Source: Gammaproteobacteria bacterium
GTDB lineage: Bacteria > Pseudomonadota > Gammaproteobacteria > SZUA-229
Assembly: GCA_029882355.1 (NCBI GenBank)
Contig: JAOUKV010000012.1
Span: 1-64,000, forward strand
Direction of reading: 5' to 3'
DNA: 64,000 bases
Shown here: in pieces, positions 29,601-36,822 of the stretch
How positions within the stretch are numbered: the first letter of the stretch is position 1
How the letters are laid out: each line of letters starts with the position of its first letter
Translations under genes and position numbers: made by a program
The notes under the pieces: model-generated
Told to the model about the DNA's origin: nothing
The model's database searches: none
The model's input: only the letters and a program-made list of their open reading frames with translations

Positions 29601-30116
29601 AATGCCGGCCGCTTCTTCAAGGAACACACGCAGTTCTTCAGGCTTGGCTTCGATCAGGCGGGAAATCATGCCCTGCTCGATAATTGCATAACTACGTGGA
29701 CCCAGACCGGTGCCAAGGAACAGATCCGCAATATCACGACGACGGCAGCGTGTACCATTCAGGGAATATTTGGATTGACCATCACGGCTAACTTGACGTT
29801 TAACCGAAATTTCATCGTACTGTGCGAACTGACCACCGACTTTACCGTTGGCTTCACTGTTATCAAATACCAGCTCAACCGCAGCCATACCCACCGGTTT
29901 ACGTGAAGACGAACCATTGAAAATAACATCTTCCATGGAGCTACCGCGCAAATGCTTGGCAGAAGATTCGCCCATCACCCAGCGTACAGCGTCGATGACA
30001 TTGGATTTACCACAGCCATTCGGGCCGACGATACCGGTCAGATTGCTGGGTAAATTAATCGTAGTGGGGTCAACAAAAGACTTGAAACCGGCGAGTTTAA
30101 TCTTGCTAAGGCGCAT
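26604..30116 (-). CDS. smc: Chromosome segregation ATPase SMC
   Basis: 1170 residues, standard SMC length. The N-terminal head has Walker A GPNGCGKSN (about 32-40). Two long coiled coils (about 170-500 and 650-1000, rich in Gln, Glu, Leu and Arg) flank a hinge (about 510-640). The C-terminal head has the ABC signature MSGGEKALTAVAL and Walker B FCMLDEVDAPLDE. SMC with ScpA and ScpB organises newly replicated DNA. The start follows the AGGATC at about 11 bases. It leads the smc-zipA-ligase group, with gaps of 11 and 61 bases. Confidence 0.97.
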   Translation of the reverse strand: MRLSKIKLAGFKSFVDPTTINLPSNLTGIVGPNGCGKSNVIDAVRWVMGESSAKHLRGSSMEDVIFNGSSSRKPVGMAAVELVFDNSEANGKVGGQFAQYDEISVKRQVSRDGQSKYSLNGTRCRRRDIADLFLGTGLGPRSYAIIEQGMISRLIEAKPEELRVFLEEAAGISKYKERRRETENRIRHTRDNLDRLDDLREEIDKQLSHLQRQSRSAERYKEYKTEERQVKAEMLALNWRDLKKNLDMRDKAIAETETKLEQIIAEQRAAESKIEEDRQLHTESNDALNKVQAEFYSLGSDISRVEQSIKHQQDLQQRQKTDLEQVETALIEATTTLQSDRNAIEEVSSQLSADQPALAALKAEEQSIAERFKSSEEAMQNWQSSWDEINRQYSEASQKAQVERSRMEQLDRHVGQLDQRLQRIDVEQQALSGEDIEGQIAEFQAKLNEVEQQKTAQEEQLSAALSSIRETRERIVVTEQKSAEHRRGIHDAQGRLSSLEALQQSALGKTDKAVNQWLDRQGLASQARFAEKLKVDAGWETAVETVLGDTLEAICVDQIDSLCSTLSDLEKSNLSLIETQSSNSAASGTSGYLQEKVQSSVELDQFIHGIRFAETLDAALQMRGSLVDSESIVTRDGVWIGKHWLRISNDKDARQGVLARETEIRELQERLQELEQQAAALNDELIDKRENLQTKERQREELQVSLNAVHGQMNQLKTQISARQTRKEHISNRGQNLDAEKAEIEQLLANENADIEKATLSRNESLQQIETIGSERDQQEGQREVLLAQLQQNRSELQQQRDKAHELAIRIEGFNTRKQSLEQNIERMEKAQQYQIQRKQELQAALSQTDKPVEELEIELKVLLEKRLETEQVLTDARRKVDAIAQQLRSFEQQRSEHERRSQDVRSQLEKMKLDSQEVRVRSKTALEQLTEMDRDVETLLEAMEEGANSHAWEQKLQAIGARISRLGPINLAAIDEYQEQLKRKEYLDEQHKDVVSALEILEEAIAKIDRETRTRFKDTYDHVNSRLKEMFPRLFGGGIAYLELTGDDLLNTGVTVMAKPPGKRISNIHLMSGGEKALTAVALVFAIFELNPAPFCMLDEVDAPLDEANVGRFSQLVKEMSDQIQFIYITHNKTTMEISEHLSGVTMREAGVSRLVSVDVAEAATLAAV

Positions 30117-30267
30117 GTGTGATCAGAGATCCTTTCGGCGTAAAAATTAGAATAAATTGGTGCTAAAAACTGGCGCTCAGTATACATGAGAAGTCGCAAA
30201 AATCGACAGGGAATTTATGGATTTTGACAGGTATAATTGGCCTTTTTTTAAAACACGAAAAACTATT

Positions 30268-30657
30268 ATGTCGACCAAACCTACAAAAGAGCTAGAAGTC
30301 TTTGATAATCCACAACCTGAGCGTGATTACACCATTCGCATCAGCGTGCCTGAATTCACCTGCCTGTGCCCGAAAACCGGACAGCCTGACTTCGCCACGC
30401 TTGAAATTGAGTATGTTGCCGATAAAGCCTGCATCGAACTCAAAGCACTGAAGATGTACGTCTGGTCCTTCCGTGAAGAAGGCGCTTTCCACGAAGCCGT
30501 GACTAATCAGATCCTGGCTGACCTGGTCGCCGCCTGCAATCCACGCTTTATGCGCCTGACTGCTGAGTTCAACGTACGCGGCGGTATTTACACCACCGTG
30601 GTGGCCGAGCACCGGGCACCTGACTGGACTGCCCCTGAGCTAGTTCAACTGCCTTAA
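30268..30657 (+). CDS. queF: NADPH-dependent 7-cyano-7-deazaguanine reductase QueF
   Basis: 129 residues from ATG 30268 ([14 protein letters not shown]), the short single-domain QueF form. It reduces preQ0 to preQ1 in queuosine synthesis. The active-site Cys is the second Cys of [15 protein letters not shown], and the catalytic Asp follows. The [16 protein letters not shown] stretch carries substrate-binding Glu and His. The frame opens earlier (ATG 30217), but a TATAAT at 30232-30237 and the typical start of relatives favour 30268. It diverges from smc, and the sugar kinase follows after 19 bases. Confidence 0.93.
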   Translation: MSTKPTKELEVFDNPQPERDYTIRISVPEFTCLCPKTGQPDFATLEIEYVADKACIELKALKMYVWSFREEGAFHEAVTNQILADLVAACNPRFMRLTAEFNVRGGIYTTVVAEHRAPDWTAPELVQLP

Positions 30658-30676
30658 GCAGGATTGCACACCCGCT

Positions 30677-32005
30677 ATGTCATCTGAAGTCGCCGCTGCC
30701 GATTGCCTGTTTCTGGGCATCGATATCGGCACTTCGGGCGTACGTGGCAGCCTCATTGGTGATGAAAGAGAGGAACTCTTCTCCTATCAAATCGACCTCG
30801 AGGCACCGAAGATTAAGGGTGCTCGCACCGAGCAGAACCCGCTTATCTGGAAGCAAGCCACATTTAAAGTAATCAAAGCATTACAGCAAAAACTTCAGAA
30901 CTGTTCCGACGAAAAAACCATTGCTGCCTTAGCGATTGATGGCACCTCGGGTACGGTACTGGTGTGTGATCAAACAGGCACACCGCTAGCCAACGCCTTA
31001 ATGTACAACGACCAGAGTTGCCTCGAAGAAGCGGCGCAAATCGCTGAAATTGCGCCCGCCGATTGTGCTGCCCACGGTGCCAGCTCGTCACTGGCCAAGG
31101 CCATGTTTTTACTCAAACATCATCCCGAAGCCAGCCACCTATGCCATCAGGCAGACTGGGTTGCCGCTACACTGACGGGGAAATACGGCATCAGCGATGA
31201 AAACAACTGCCTGAAACTGGGCTACAATTCACTTGAAGAAACATGGCCTAACTGGTTGAATGAATTAGATATAGGAAACAGAACCCTCCCACGTGTTTTA
31301 AAACCCGGCAGCCTCATCGCCAACATTAACCCCAAAGCCGCCAGCGAACTCGGCCTCACCGAAAGCTGCCAGATTATCGCCGGCACCACCGACAGCATTG
31401 CTGCCTTTATCGCCACCGGCGCGAATAAAATCGGCGATGCGGTCACCTCATTGGGCAGCACACTGGTACTTAAAATCATCGCCGACAAACCTGTTTTTGC
31501 GCCCGAGTTTGGTATCTACAGCCACCGTCTCGGTGAACACTGGCTGGCGGGCGGCGCGTCCAACAGCGGCGGCTGCGTGCTCAAAAAATACTTCAACCAG
31601 CAACAACTCGATGCCATGACACCCCTGCTCAAAGCCGAACAAAAAACCGGTCTGGATTATTACCCACTTCCTTCGACGGGTGAACGTTTTCCCCGCAATG
31701 ACGCCAACTTAGCGCCGAAACTTGAACCCAGACCGGATGATGATGTGAGCTTCTTTCAGGCCATACTCGAAGGCATTGCCAACATCGAAGCCGAAGGCTA
31801 CCAGCAACTCAGCAAACTCGGCGCACCAGCACCACAAAGAGTTTTCACAGCCGGTGGCGGCAGCAAGAATTCTGCATGGCGTCAAATACGCCAGACCACA
31901 TTAAACACCCCCGTTATCATAGCCGGGCAAACCGAAGCCAGTTACGGCAGCGCCCTGCTGGCGAGACAGGGTTACATGAAAACTATAGAAGAGAATGCAA
32001 CATGA
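30677..32005 (+). CDS. FGGY-family carbohydrate kinase (D-ribulose kinase-like)
   Basis: 442 residues, shorter than typical xylulokinases (about 490). The N-terminal FGGY domain has the phosphate-1 loop GIDIGTSGVRGSL, and AIDGTSGTVLVCD carries the conserved Asp and Thr. The C-terminal domain has the ATP-binding GTTDSIAAFIATGA and TAGGGSKNSAWRQIR. FGGY kinases phosphorylate sugars. The overall pattern resembles the short ribulokinase type known from cyanobacteria and plants, but I cannot fix the substrate. No sugar transporter is close by. The stop overlaps the cysZ start (ATGA). Confidence 0.85.
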   Translation: MSSEVAAADCLFLGIDIGTSGVRGSLIGDEREELFSYQIDLEAPKIKGARTEQNPLIWKQATFKVIKALQQKLQNCSDEKTIAALAIDGTSGTVLVCDQTGTPLANALMYNDQSCLEEAAQIAEIAPADCAAHGASSSLAKAMFLLKHHPEASHLCHQADWVAATLTGKYGISDENNCLKLGYNSLEETWPNWLNELDIGNRTLPRVLKPGSLIANINPKAASELGLTESCQIIAGTTDSIAAFIATGANKIGDAVTSLGSTLVLKIIADKPVFAPEFGIYSHRLGEHWLAGGASNSGGCVLKKYFNQQQLDAMTPLLKAEQKTGLDYYPLPSTGERFPRNDANLAPKLEPRPDDDVSFFQAILEGIANIEAEGYQQLSKLGAPAPQRVFTAGGGSKNSAWRQIRQTTLNTPVIIAGQTEASYGSALLARQGYMKTIEENAT

Positions 32006-32727
32006 ACAATTATCTGAAAGGCCTCGGCGATATTTTCGGCAGCTTCGGGCTGATCTTCCAGCCGGGCATCCGCCGGTTCATCATCATTCCGCTATTCATC
32101 AACATCAGCCTGTTCAGCGCTGCCATTTATCTACTCAGCCAGCAAATGAACCAGTGGATAGAAAGCCTGCTCCCGGACTGGCTCAGCTGGCTGGAATGGC
32201 TGCTCTGGCCATTATTCATGGCAACCGCCCTGCTATTTGTGTTTTACACCTTCTCGCTGGTCGCCAACCTGATCGCCGCACCCTTCAACAGCCTGCTATC
32301 AGCGCGCGTTGAACAGCACCTCACTGGTGTGCCGCTAGAAAATATAAGTGAAGAGAAATGGTGGGCTATGGCCGCTCGCAGCATCGCCGCAGAAATCCAC
32401 AAAATGTTTTACTTCATCAAATGGCTAATTCCACTAATCATCCTTACCCTAATTCCCGGGCTCAACCTCGCCGCGCCTCTCGCCTGGTTCATCTTCACCG
32501 CCTGGTCATTCTCACTGGAATACATGGATTATCCGCTCGCCAACCGTGGCCTGTTATTCAAGGAAATTCGCCAGTACAATCGCCTGCTACGAATGCGCTC
32601 ACTGGGGCTGGGCAGCGGCATATTCATCATCACCAGCATCCCGGTACTCAACTTCTTAGCCATGCCACTCGCTGTTATCAGCGCAACCCGATTAACGACA
32701 GCAGTAAAAGCTTCACCTGAGAAATAA
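32002..32727 (+). CDS. cysZ: CysZ-like sulfate transporter (EI24 family)
   Basis: 241 residues from ATG 32002, which overlaps the kinase stop. An earlier start in the frame (31876) would lie wholly inside the kinase gene. There are several hydrophobic helices (about 25-48, 68-95, 140-175, 205-230) and the family phrases IKWLIPLIILTLIPG and AWSFSLEYMDYPL. CysZ feeds sulfate for cysteine synthesis across the inner membrane, which is functionally related to the cysM gene elsewhere in the window. slyX follows 4 bases downstream. Confidence 0.88.
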   Translation: MNNYLKGLGDIFGSFGLIFQPGIRRFIIIPLFINISLFSAAIYLLSQQMNQWIESLLPDWLSWLEWLLWPLFMATALLFVFYTFSLVANLIAAPFNSLLSARVEQHLTGVPLENISEEKWWAMAARSIAAEIHKMFYFIKWLIPLIILTLIPGLNLAAPLAWFIFTAWSFSLEYMDYPLANRGLLFKEIRQYNRLLRMRSLGLGSGIFIITSIPVLNFLAMPLAVISATRLTTAVKASPEK

Positions 32728-32731
32728 CCTA

Positions 32732-32935
32732 ATGGAAAATCGAATTACCGAACTCGAAATAAAACTGGCACACATGGAGAATACGATTGATATTCTCGAC
32801 ACAACCATCATCACCCAGCAAAACCAGATTGATTTACTAATGTTGAAAATGTCGCTTCTTGAGAAAAAATTGAAAGCGGCGGCAGAGTCTCAGATTGCGG
32901 ATGAAAAAGATGAGACGCCGCCACCGCATTATTGA
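32732..32935 (+). CDS. slyX: SlyX family protein
   Basis: 67 residues, matching the small SlyX family: a parallel coiled coil (IDILDTTIITQQNQIDLLML) with an acidic and Pro-rich tail ending ETPPPHY. The function of the family is unknown. It is last in the queF-kinase-cysZ-slyX run. Its stop codon lies at the edge of the palindromic repeat at 32932-32996. Confidence 0.85.
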   Translation: MENRITELEIKLAHMENTIDILDTTIITQQNQIDLLMLKMSLLEKKLKAAAESQIADEKDETPPPHY

Positions 32936-32996
32936 TTATCCGGGGTTGTTCACTGTGGTTTATCCCTGATTACGTTACACTTCATCCGGGCTACGG
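32932..32996. repeat. Palindromic repeat cluster (ATCCGGG / CCCTGAT units)
   Basis: Three alternating half-sites occur within 53 bases: ATCCGGG (32938-32944), CCCTGAT (32964-32970) and ATCCGGG (32984-32990). Neighbouring units can pair as stems with one mismatch. On the minus strand the sequence reads CCGTAGCCCGGATGAAG followed by TGTAACGTAATCAGGG. It resembles the short GC-rich REP/BIME-like intergenic palindromes widespread in gammaproteobacteria; that family link is from memory. It fuses with the 3' end of the truncated gene at 32975-33271 and supplies its stop codon. Confidence 0.65.
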
Positions 32997-33271
32997 TACT
33001 GATCTTCTAGTAGCCATTCCTGCGTCAATCCTCCAAGGGGTTTTCCCGCATCAAAATCTGTGCCCCAGTAGAGAAGCTGTTCTGCGGAAATATTCGTATC
33101 CTTATTTGGATCATCCTTATAAATATCTAAATAATTATCAGTAGAATCAGTATTTTTTATCAACTGTGCGATTTTTGCAGTTATTAATGGATGAATATGG
33201 GTTGTGTCATGTGCATACACAACATTAGCAATAGATAACGCGCAGAAAAAAACAGTCCATTTAATTATCAT
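32975..33271 (-). pseudogene. 3'-truncated phospholipase C-like gene (copy B)
   Basis: 98 residues: a signal peptide (MIIKWTVFFCALSIANVVYA) followed by HDTTHIHPLIT and YWGTDFDAGKP. This N-terminal part aligns closely with the longer gene at 33911-34648. After EWLLEDQ the similarity ends and the last residues (YRSPDEV) are encoded by the palindromic repeat. The catalytic HxxxDxxxxxH region of the longer copy is missing, so it should be inactive. It overlaps the lipoprotein gene before it by 11 bases. Confidence 0.75.
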
Positions 33272-33914
33272 TGTATTTCTCCCAGTATTCGCGTTGCCAA
33301 CTTTTTTCTATGTATTTTTCAGCGCTTGGTGCATTCAGGTATGATTTATCATGTTTTTTTAATTCAGGTAGCAGCTTTTTATAACAATTCAGAACATGGT
33401 CATAATAGGTTTCTTTAAAGTAATCGTAATCTATTTTTTTCACCTCTCGATAATAATCAAAGTATTGATGACCAAAGCCACATACTGGTTTTATACTCTC
33501 TACATATAGTGAACTCGGCCATTTAAACTTATCCCAAAACCCCGCCTCAAACTTTTCTTTCTGTTTGTCCAGATAATCCAATATGGTCTCTGTGTAACGA
33601 TAGATAGTTACATCCTCTTCCTCAGTGATGGTTGGATTCAGGTATATGGGATGCATCACTGAGACACTGGGGTGCCCTCCAAATGGCGACATACCACATG
33701 GAGTATCTTCACCAGATTTGGCAACAATAGGGACACGGTTATAAATACTTCTACCGCCATGTATTTTGTACCATGGGCTATGCGCCCAATCGCACAATAA
33801 AAGAAAATCCTCCGCCGGTTCCGGAGTCTCAATCCTCACAGTCGGCCCAAACGAAGCACACCCAGAATTCAACAAAACAATAAGCAGTGGTATCAGTAGT
33901 TTTAATTTATTCAT
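33261..33914 (-). CDS. Putative lipoprotein (copy B)
   Basis: 217 residues. Signal peptide II with lipobox LLNSGC (Cys near residue 19), so it is probably anchored to a membrane facing the periplasm. The first 37 residues are identical to copy A at 34645-35289, and a central segment (LDYLDKQKEKFEAGFWD) is identical too. The mature part between and after these is divergent (for example LLLCDWAHSPWYKIH here, VVVCGWYSGAGFFHG in A). Conserved Cys, Tyr and Trp positions suggest the same fold. I recognise no family. It overlaps both neighbours in the array, so it was part of a coupled unit with the phospholipase-like genes. Confidence 0.75.
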   Translation of the reverse strand: MNKLKLLIPLLIVLLNSGCASFGPTVRIETPEPAEDFLLLCDWAHSPWYKIHGGRSIYNRVPIVAKSGEDTPCGMSPFGGHPSVSVMHPIYLNPTITEEEDVTIYRYTETILDYLDKQKEKFEAGFWDKFKWPSSLYVESIKPVCGFGHQYFDYYREVKKIDYDYFKETYYDHVLNCYKKLLPELKKHDKSYLNAPSAEKYIEKSWQREYWEKYNDN

Positions 33915-33997
33915 ACAACCACCCCTGAAAAGGAACCTGTTTGTTTCCAGCCTGTGCGTGGTTCTTCGAAAAAACGGAGCGTAGAGTTTGCTACGTG
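33804..33997. repeat. Direct repeat, copy 1 (pairs with 35179-35372)
   Basis: This 194-base segment aligns without gaps to 35179-35372 (offset 1375 bases) with about ten mismatches by eye. It covers the 5' end of the lipoprotein gene, its upstream region, and here also the last 28 or so codons of the phospholipase-like gene at 33911. It marks the duplication unit and its junction. Confidence 0.85.
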
Positions 33998-34648
33998 AGT
34001 ATTTTGAGAAGGTTCACAACACCGGCTGGGAGCAAACAGGACGTTTTCAGCGTCGTTATGGATGTGTGCGGGAAAAGCTATATCCTCCACATGATGCAAT
34101 GCCTGACCAAAAACAAAAAACGCCACCTGCTTTGCACTCTCGTCATACATACTGAAATATTCAATCGCACGATTAAAAAAGTCCATGGCACGACCACTAC
34201 TAGGAACTCCGTTAACAACATCCGTATTAAATTTGGTTAACAGTCCTTCACCACTAGTTGCCTGATAGAAATGATTCTTTACCTTAGAATCAGGGATGTC
34301 TTCCTGTACAACGCCGTTGATTACGTTAAGTGGTGCGGTGAATTTAGAGAGCTGGTCTTTGAGTAGCCACTCCTTTGTTAGCTCATTTGATGGTTTTCCC
34401 GCATCAAAATCTGTGCCCCAGTAGAGGCGTTGGGTTAAATCCGCAGGTAATGTTTTGTTCTTTAACTCATTTGGTGCTTCAATATAAACATCTTTGTATG
34501 CACCTAGTGAATTATCATCAACTGCAATAAGCCTCGCTATTTTTTCAGTAATTAATGGATGAATATGTGTTGTATCATGAGCAATTGAAACATTGACGCA
34601 TAAAGTTGTAAGAGCTACGAAGAGCAGTAAACATTTTATTAATTTCAT
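33911..34648 (-). CDS. Secreted zinc-phospholipase C / S1-P1 nuclease-like protein (copy A)
   Basis: About 245 residues from ATG 34648, which overlaps the lipoprotein A stop (ATGA). A signal peptide (MKLIKCLLLFVALTTLCVNVSIA) precedes mature HDTTHIHPLIT. The segment HHVEDIAFPAHIHND fits the H-x3-D-x5-H metal signature of zinc phospholipase C and P1-type nucleases, including the Pro before the last His. The usual later HxxxE ligand pair is absent. The C-terminus (NSTLRFFEEPRTGWKQTG onward) is encoded by the duplicated segment, so the true end may have been lost. A periplasmic or secreted location is likely; activity is uncertain. Confidence 0.65.
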   Translation of the reverse strand: MKLIKCLLLFVALTTLCVNVSIAHDTTHIHPLITEKIARLIAVDDNSLGAYKDVYIEAPNELKNKTLPADLTQRLYWGTDFDAGKPSNELTKEWLLKDQLSKFTAPLNVINGVVQEDIPDSKVKNHFYQATSGEGLLTKFNTDVVNGVPSSGRAMDFFNRAIEYFSMYDESAKQVAFFVFGQALHHVEDIAFPAHIHNDAENVLFAPSRCCEPSQNTHVANSTLRFFEEPRTGWKQTGSFSGVVV

Positions 34649-35289
34649 TTGTATTTGTCCCATCCTTCAGACTCCCACAAGTTATTCATTGATTCTTCAA
34701 CATTTGGTCGACTACCACTGTAAGTATGAGCAGAATATTTGTTTAATATTGGAAGAATGCGCTTATTGCACTCCAGCATTGATTCGTGATAAAGCCGCTT
34801 AAAATGATCTTTATCCACTTTTTTAACTTCGCTATAATATTCAAAATATTGGTGCGGAAAACCACAACGAACTATGTCATTTGCATACTCAAACCCTGGA
34901 TTCCTGTGATTATCCCAAAACCCCGCCTCAAACTTTTCTTTCTGTTTATCCAGATAATCCAGTTTGGTGCCAGTGTAACGGTAGACAGTAATACCCTCCT
35001 CTACAGTTTTAGTACCATCCCAATAAACAGGGTGCATGACTTGAACCTGATTATCGGCTTCAAAACCCAGACCGCATTCCACCACTTCACCACTGTTTGC
35101 GATAAGCACCTTGTGACTTTGCTCACTGCCACTTCCATGAAAAAAACCTGCTCCGCTATACCAACCGCACACCACCACAAAATCCTCCGCAGGCTCAGGC
35201 GTCTCAATCCTCACAGTCGGCCCAAACGAAGCACACCCAGAATTCAGCAAAACAATAAGCAGTGGTATCAGTAGTTTTAATTTATTCAT
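34645..35289 (-). CDS. Putative lipoprotein (copy A)
   Basis: 214 residues with the same lipoprotein signal and lipobox (LLNSGC) as copy B at 33261-33914. The signal peptide and first mature residues through ETPEPAEDF are identical between the copies, but the rest is only moderately similar (shared VMHPVYW, YRYTGTKLDYLDKQKEKF, CGFPHQYFEYYSEVKK). I do not recognise the family. It is coupled to the phospholipase-like gene by an ATGA overlap. A protective or partner role for the enzyme would fit the gene pairing but is only a guess. Confidence 0.75.
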   Translation of the reverse strand: MNKLKLLIPLLIVLLNSGCASFGPTVRIETPEPAEDFVVVCGWYSGAGFFHGSGSEQSHKVLIANSGEVVECGLGFEADNQVQVMHPVYWDGTKTVEEGITVYRYTGTKLDYLDKQKEKFEAGFWDNHRNPGFEYANDIVRCGFPHQYFEYYSEVKKVDKDHFKRLYHESMLECNKRILPILNKYSAHTYSGSRPNVEESMNNLWESEGWDKYK

Positions 35290-35372
35290 ACAACCACCCC
35301 TGAAAAGGAACCTGTTTGTTTCCAGCCTGTGCGTGGTTCTCCGAAAAAGCGGAGCGTAGAATTTAGTACGTG
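35179..35372. repeat. Direct repeat, copy 2 (pairs with 33804-33997)
   Basis: Near-identical to 33804-33997. It includes a small hairpin at 35339-35354 (CTCCG, AAAAAG, CGGAG) that is imperfect in copy 1. On the minus strand, 35372-35286 could encode NSTLRFFGEPRTGWKQTG and the same FSGVVV end as the phospholipase-like gene. This may be the 3' remnant of a third, lost copy, or non-coding leader that became fused in copy A. Confidence 0.8.
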
Positions 35373-35462
35373 GAAAACCCGAGCCAGAGAGAAATCCCTC
35401 CTAATATGCCCTGGTATTTTTTGACTATTATATTTGACCATCCTTTTCCCCCTTCCTCGAAC

Positions 35463-35500
35463 AATGCTGTTCGTGCATCGTCTCATCCTACAACAGCATT
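35463..35500. repeat. Inverted repeat downstream of the glycosyltransferase gene
   Basis: AATGCTGTT (35463-35471) and AACAGCATT (35492-35500) form a perfect 9-bp stem with a 20-base loop, just past the stop of the gene at 35516. No T run follows on the minus strand, so it may be a weak terminator or an mRNA 3' end structure for the arsS operon. Confidence 0.45.
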
Positions 35501-35515
35501 AAAACATCTATCAAG

Positions 35516-36130
35516 TTAAACTTTATACCGCCAATAATCCTCAACCCGATCAATATCCCAGCACGTTTCCAGTTCATAGCTGGTTAGGTTGTTTCTAATG
35601 ATCTTGTCGCGCGTGGTTTCAAGCACTGCATCGCTGCCCCACGGTACTGATTGAAAAACAGCATCACAGTGTCGACTCATGCCGACCAGTACATAACCAC
35701 CATCTTCAGCGGGCGCAATAACTATGTCGTTATTACTGAGTTTGTTTATTGCGTTTTCTATCTGATCCACCGTCAATGACGGTGCATCGGTTCCAATCAA
35801 CACGACGCGTTTGAAGGTTTCCAGACTTAGCTTTATTGCTGATGACATGCGCTCACCAAGATCAGCGCCCTGTTGCGCGAATAGCTCAATATCATATTGT
35901 GCTCGGCAGCTTTGAAAAAAATCATGTGTAACATCAGGCGCACACCAAAGCTGGGTGGTGTATAAATTATTTTTCTGGAGGTTTTCCAGCCTTGAATGAA
36001 TTAATTCAGCCTGGAGTTCGGTTGCCGCTTCAACACCGATATCAGGTATCAATCGTGTATTAACTTCACCGGCGATGGGGGCTTTGGCAAAGACAAGAAC
36101 AACAGTATCTTTACGTTTTAAAGCAGTCAT
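35516..36130 (-). CDS. TIGR04282-type glycosyltransferase (arsenosugar cluster, DUF2064)
   Basis: 204 residues, nucleotidyl/glycosyltransferase-like GT-A fold. Typical motifs: VLVFAKAPIAGEVNTRLIPDIG near the start, RVVLIGTDAPSL in the middle, and IVIAPAEDGGYVLVGMSR followed by VPWGSDAVLETT. This family (TIGR04282, DUF2064) is recurrently linked to radical-SAM ArsS and a TIGR04283 glycosyltransferase, as it is here. It overlaps the preceding gene by 4 bases. Its exact substrate is not established from sequence. Confidence 0.8.
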   Translation of the reverse strand: MTALKRKDTVVLVFAKAPIAGEVNTRLIPDIGVEAATELQAELIHSRLENLQKNNLYTTQLWCAPDVTHDFFQSCRAQYDIELFAQQGADLGERMSSAIKLSLETFKRVVLIGTDAPSLTVDQIENAINKLSNNDIVIAPAEDGGYVLVGMSRHCDAVFQSVPWGSDAVLETTRDKIIRNNLTSYELETCWDIDRVEDYWRYKV

Positions 36131-36801
36131 CGATAATATTGTGCGTGCAACTTATCAGCTGATACGCCAAAGAAATGCAGCAACCTTAATCGCCACATCA
36201 ATAATACAGTTTTGACGATGCCGTTCTTTTCCCATTTACGGCTGGAGGTAATGACTCTTGTTTTTATACAGGCGGGTTTCCCGAAAGACTTTAGGCGTTT
36301 ACTCAGTTCAATGTCTTCCATCAACTTTATCTCAGGATAACTACCAACTTGTCCAAACGCTGCACGCTGAACAAATATCACTTGATCACCTGTAGCGATT
36401 CCAGTTAAACAGGAACGCCAGTTCATCATGTTTTCGATTACTCTAAACAGAACATGCTGACCTGAAAGTTGCACATTAAACCGTCCCCATTGATGCTTGT
36501 TTTTCATAACATCAATAATCAGTTTATTTACCTGCTGAGGCAATTCGGTATCTGCATGCAAAAAAACCAGTACATCACCCGTCGCCTGCTCTGCACCAAT
36601 ATTCATTTGCATGGCTCTGCCCGGCTTTGACATTAACAGTTTATCGACCAGACCCACGGCGCAGTCAAAAGTATTATCGCGGCTGCCACCATCAACAACG
36701 ATAACTTCATGGCCTTGCAGCCGGTAGTTCTGCAATCGCCTGAGCGCCGCTACTATGTGTTCGACTTCGTTATAAACAGGAATGATAATAGATAGTTTCA
36801 T
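36127..36801 (-). CDS. TIGR04283-type family 2 glycosyltransferase (arsenosugar cluster)
   Basis: 224 residues, GT2 family. N-terminal LSIIIPVYNEVEHI and VIVVDGGSRDNTF bind the nucleotide sugar. FLHADTELP holds the DxD-like metal site (HAD). It lacks a long membrane anchor, with only a hydrophobic C-terminal stretch (TVLLMWRLRLLHFFGV). It lies between arsS (21 bases upstream) and the DUF2064 gene (4-base overlap), the arrangement expected for the arsenosugar-associated TIGR04283 family. Confidence 0.82.
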   Translation of the reverse strand: MKLSIIIPVYNEVEHIVAALRRLQNYRLQGHEVIVVDGGSRDNTFDCAVGLVDKLLMSKPGRAMQMNIGAEQATGDVLVFLHADTELPQQVNKLIIDVMKNKHQWGRFNVQLSGQHVLFRVIENMMNWRSCLTGIATGDQVIFVQRAAFGQVGSYPEIKLMEDIELSKRLKSFGKPACIKTRVITSSRKWEKNGIVKTVLLMWRLRLLHFFGVSADKLHAQYYR

Positions 36802-36822
36802 TGTGAAAAGTTTGCTAAATTT

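Noticed and set aside
31876-32001. N-terminal extension of the cysZ reading frame
   Set aside because: The extra 42 codons lie wholly inside the sugar kinase gene. The ATG at 32002 overlaps its stop in the usual ATGA manner and gives a normal CysZ start.
33955-33998. Integron attC site or insertion-sequence end within the duplicated segment
   Set aside because: It has a small hairpin, but no attC core sites, no terminal inverted repeats and no target duplication were seen; plain tandem duplication explains the pattern.
35286-35486. A 66-residue frame upstream of lipoprotein A as a real gene
   Set aside because: Only its last 28 or so codons resemble anything, and these come from the duplicated segment; the rest has no recognisable content. 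It is treated as a possible remnant.
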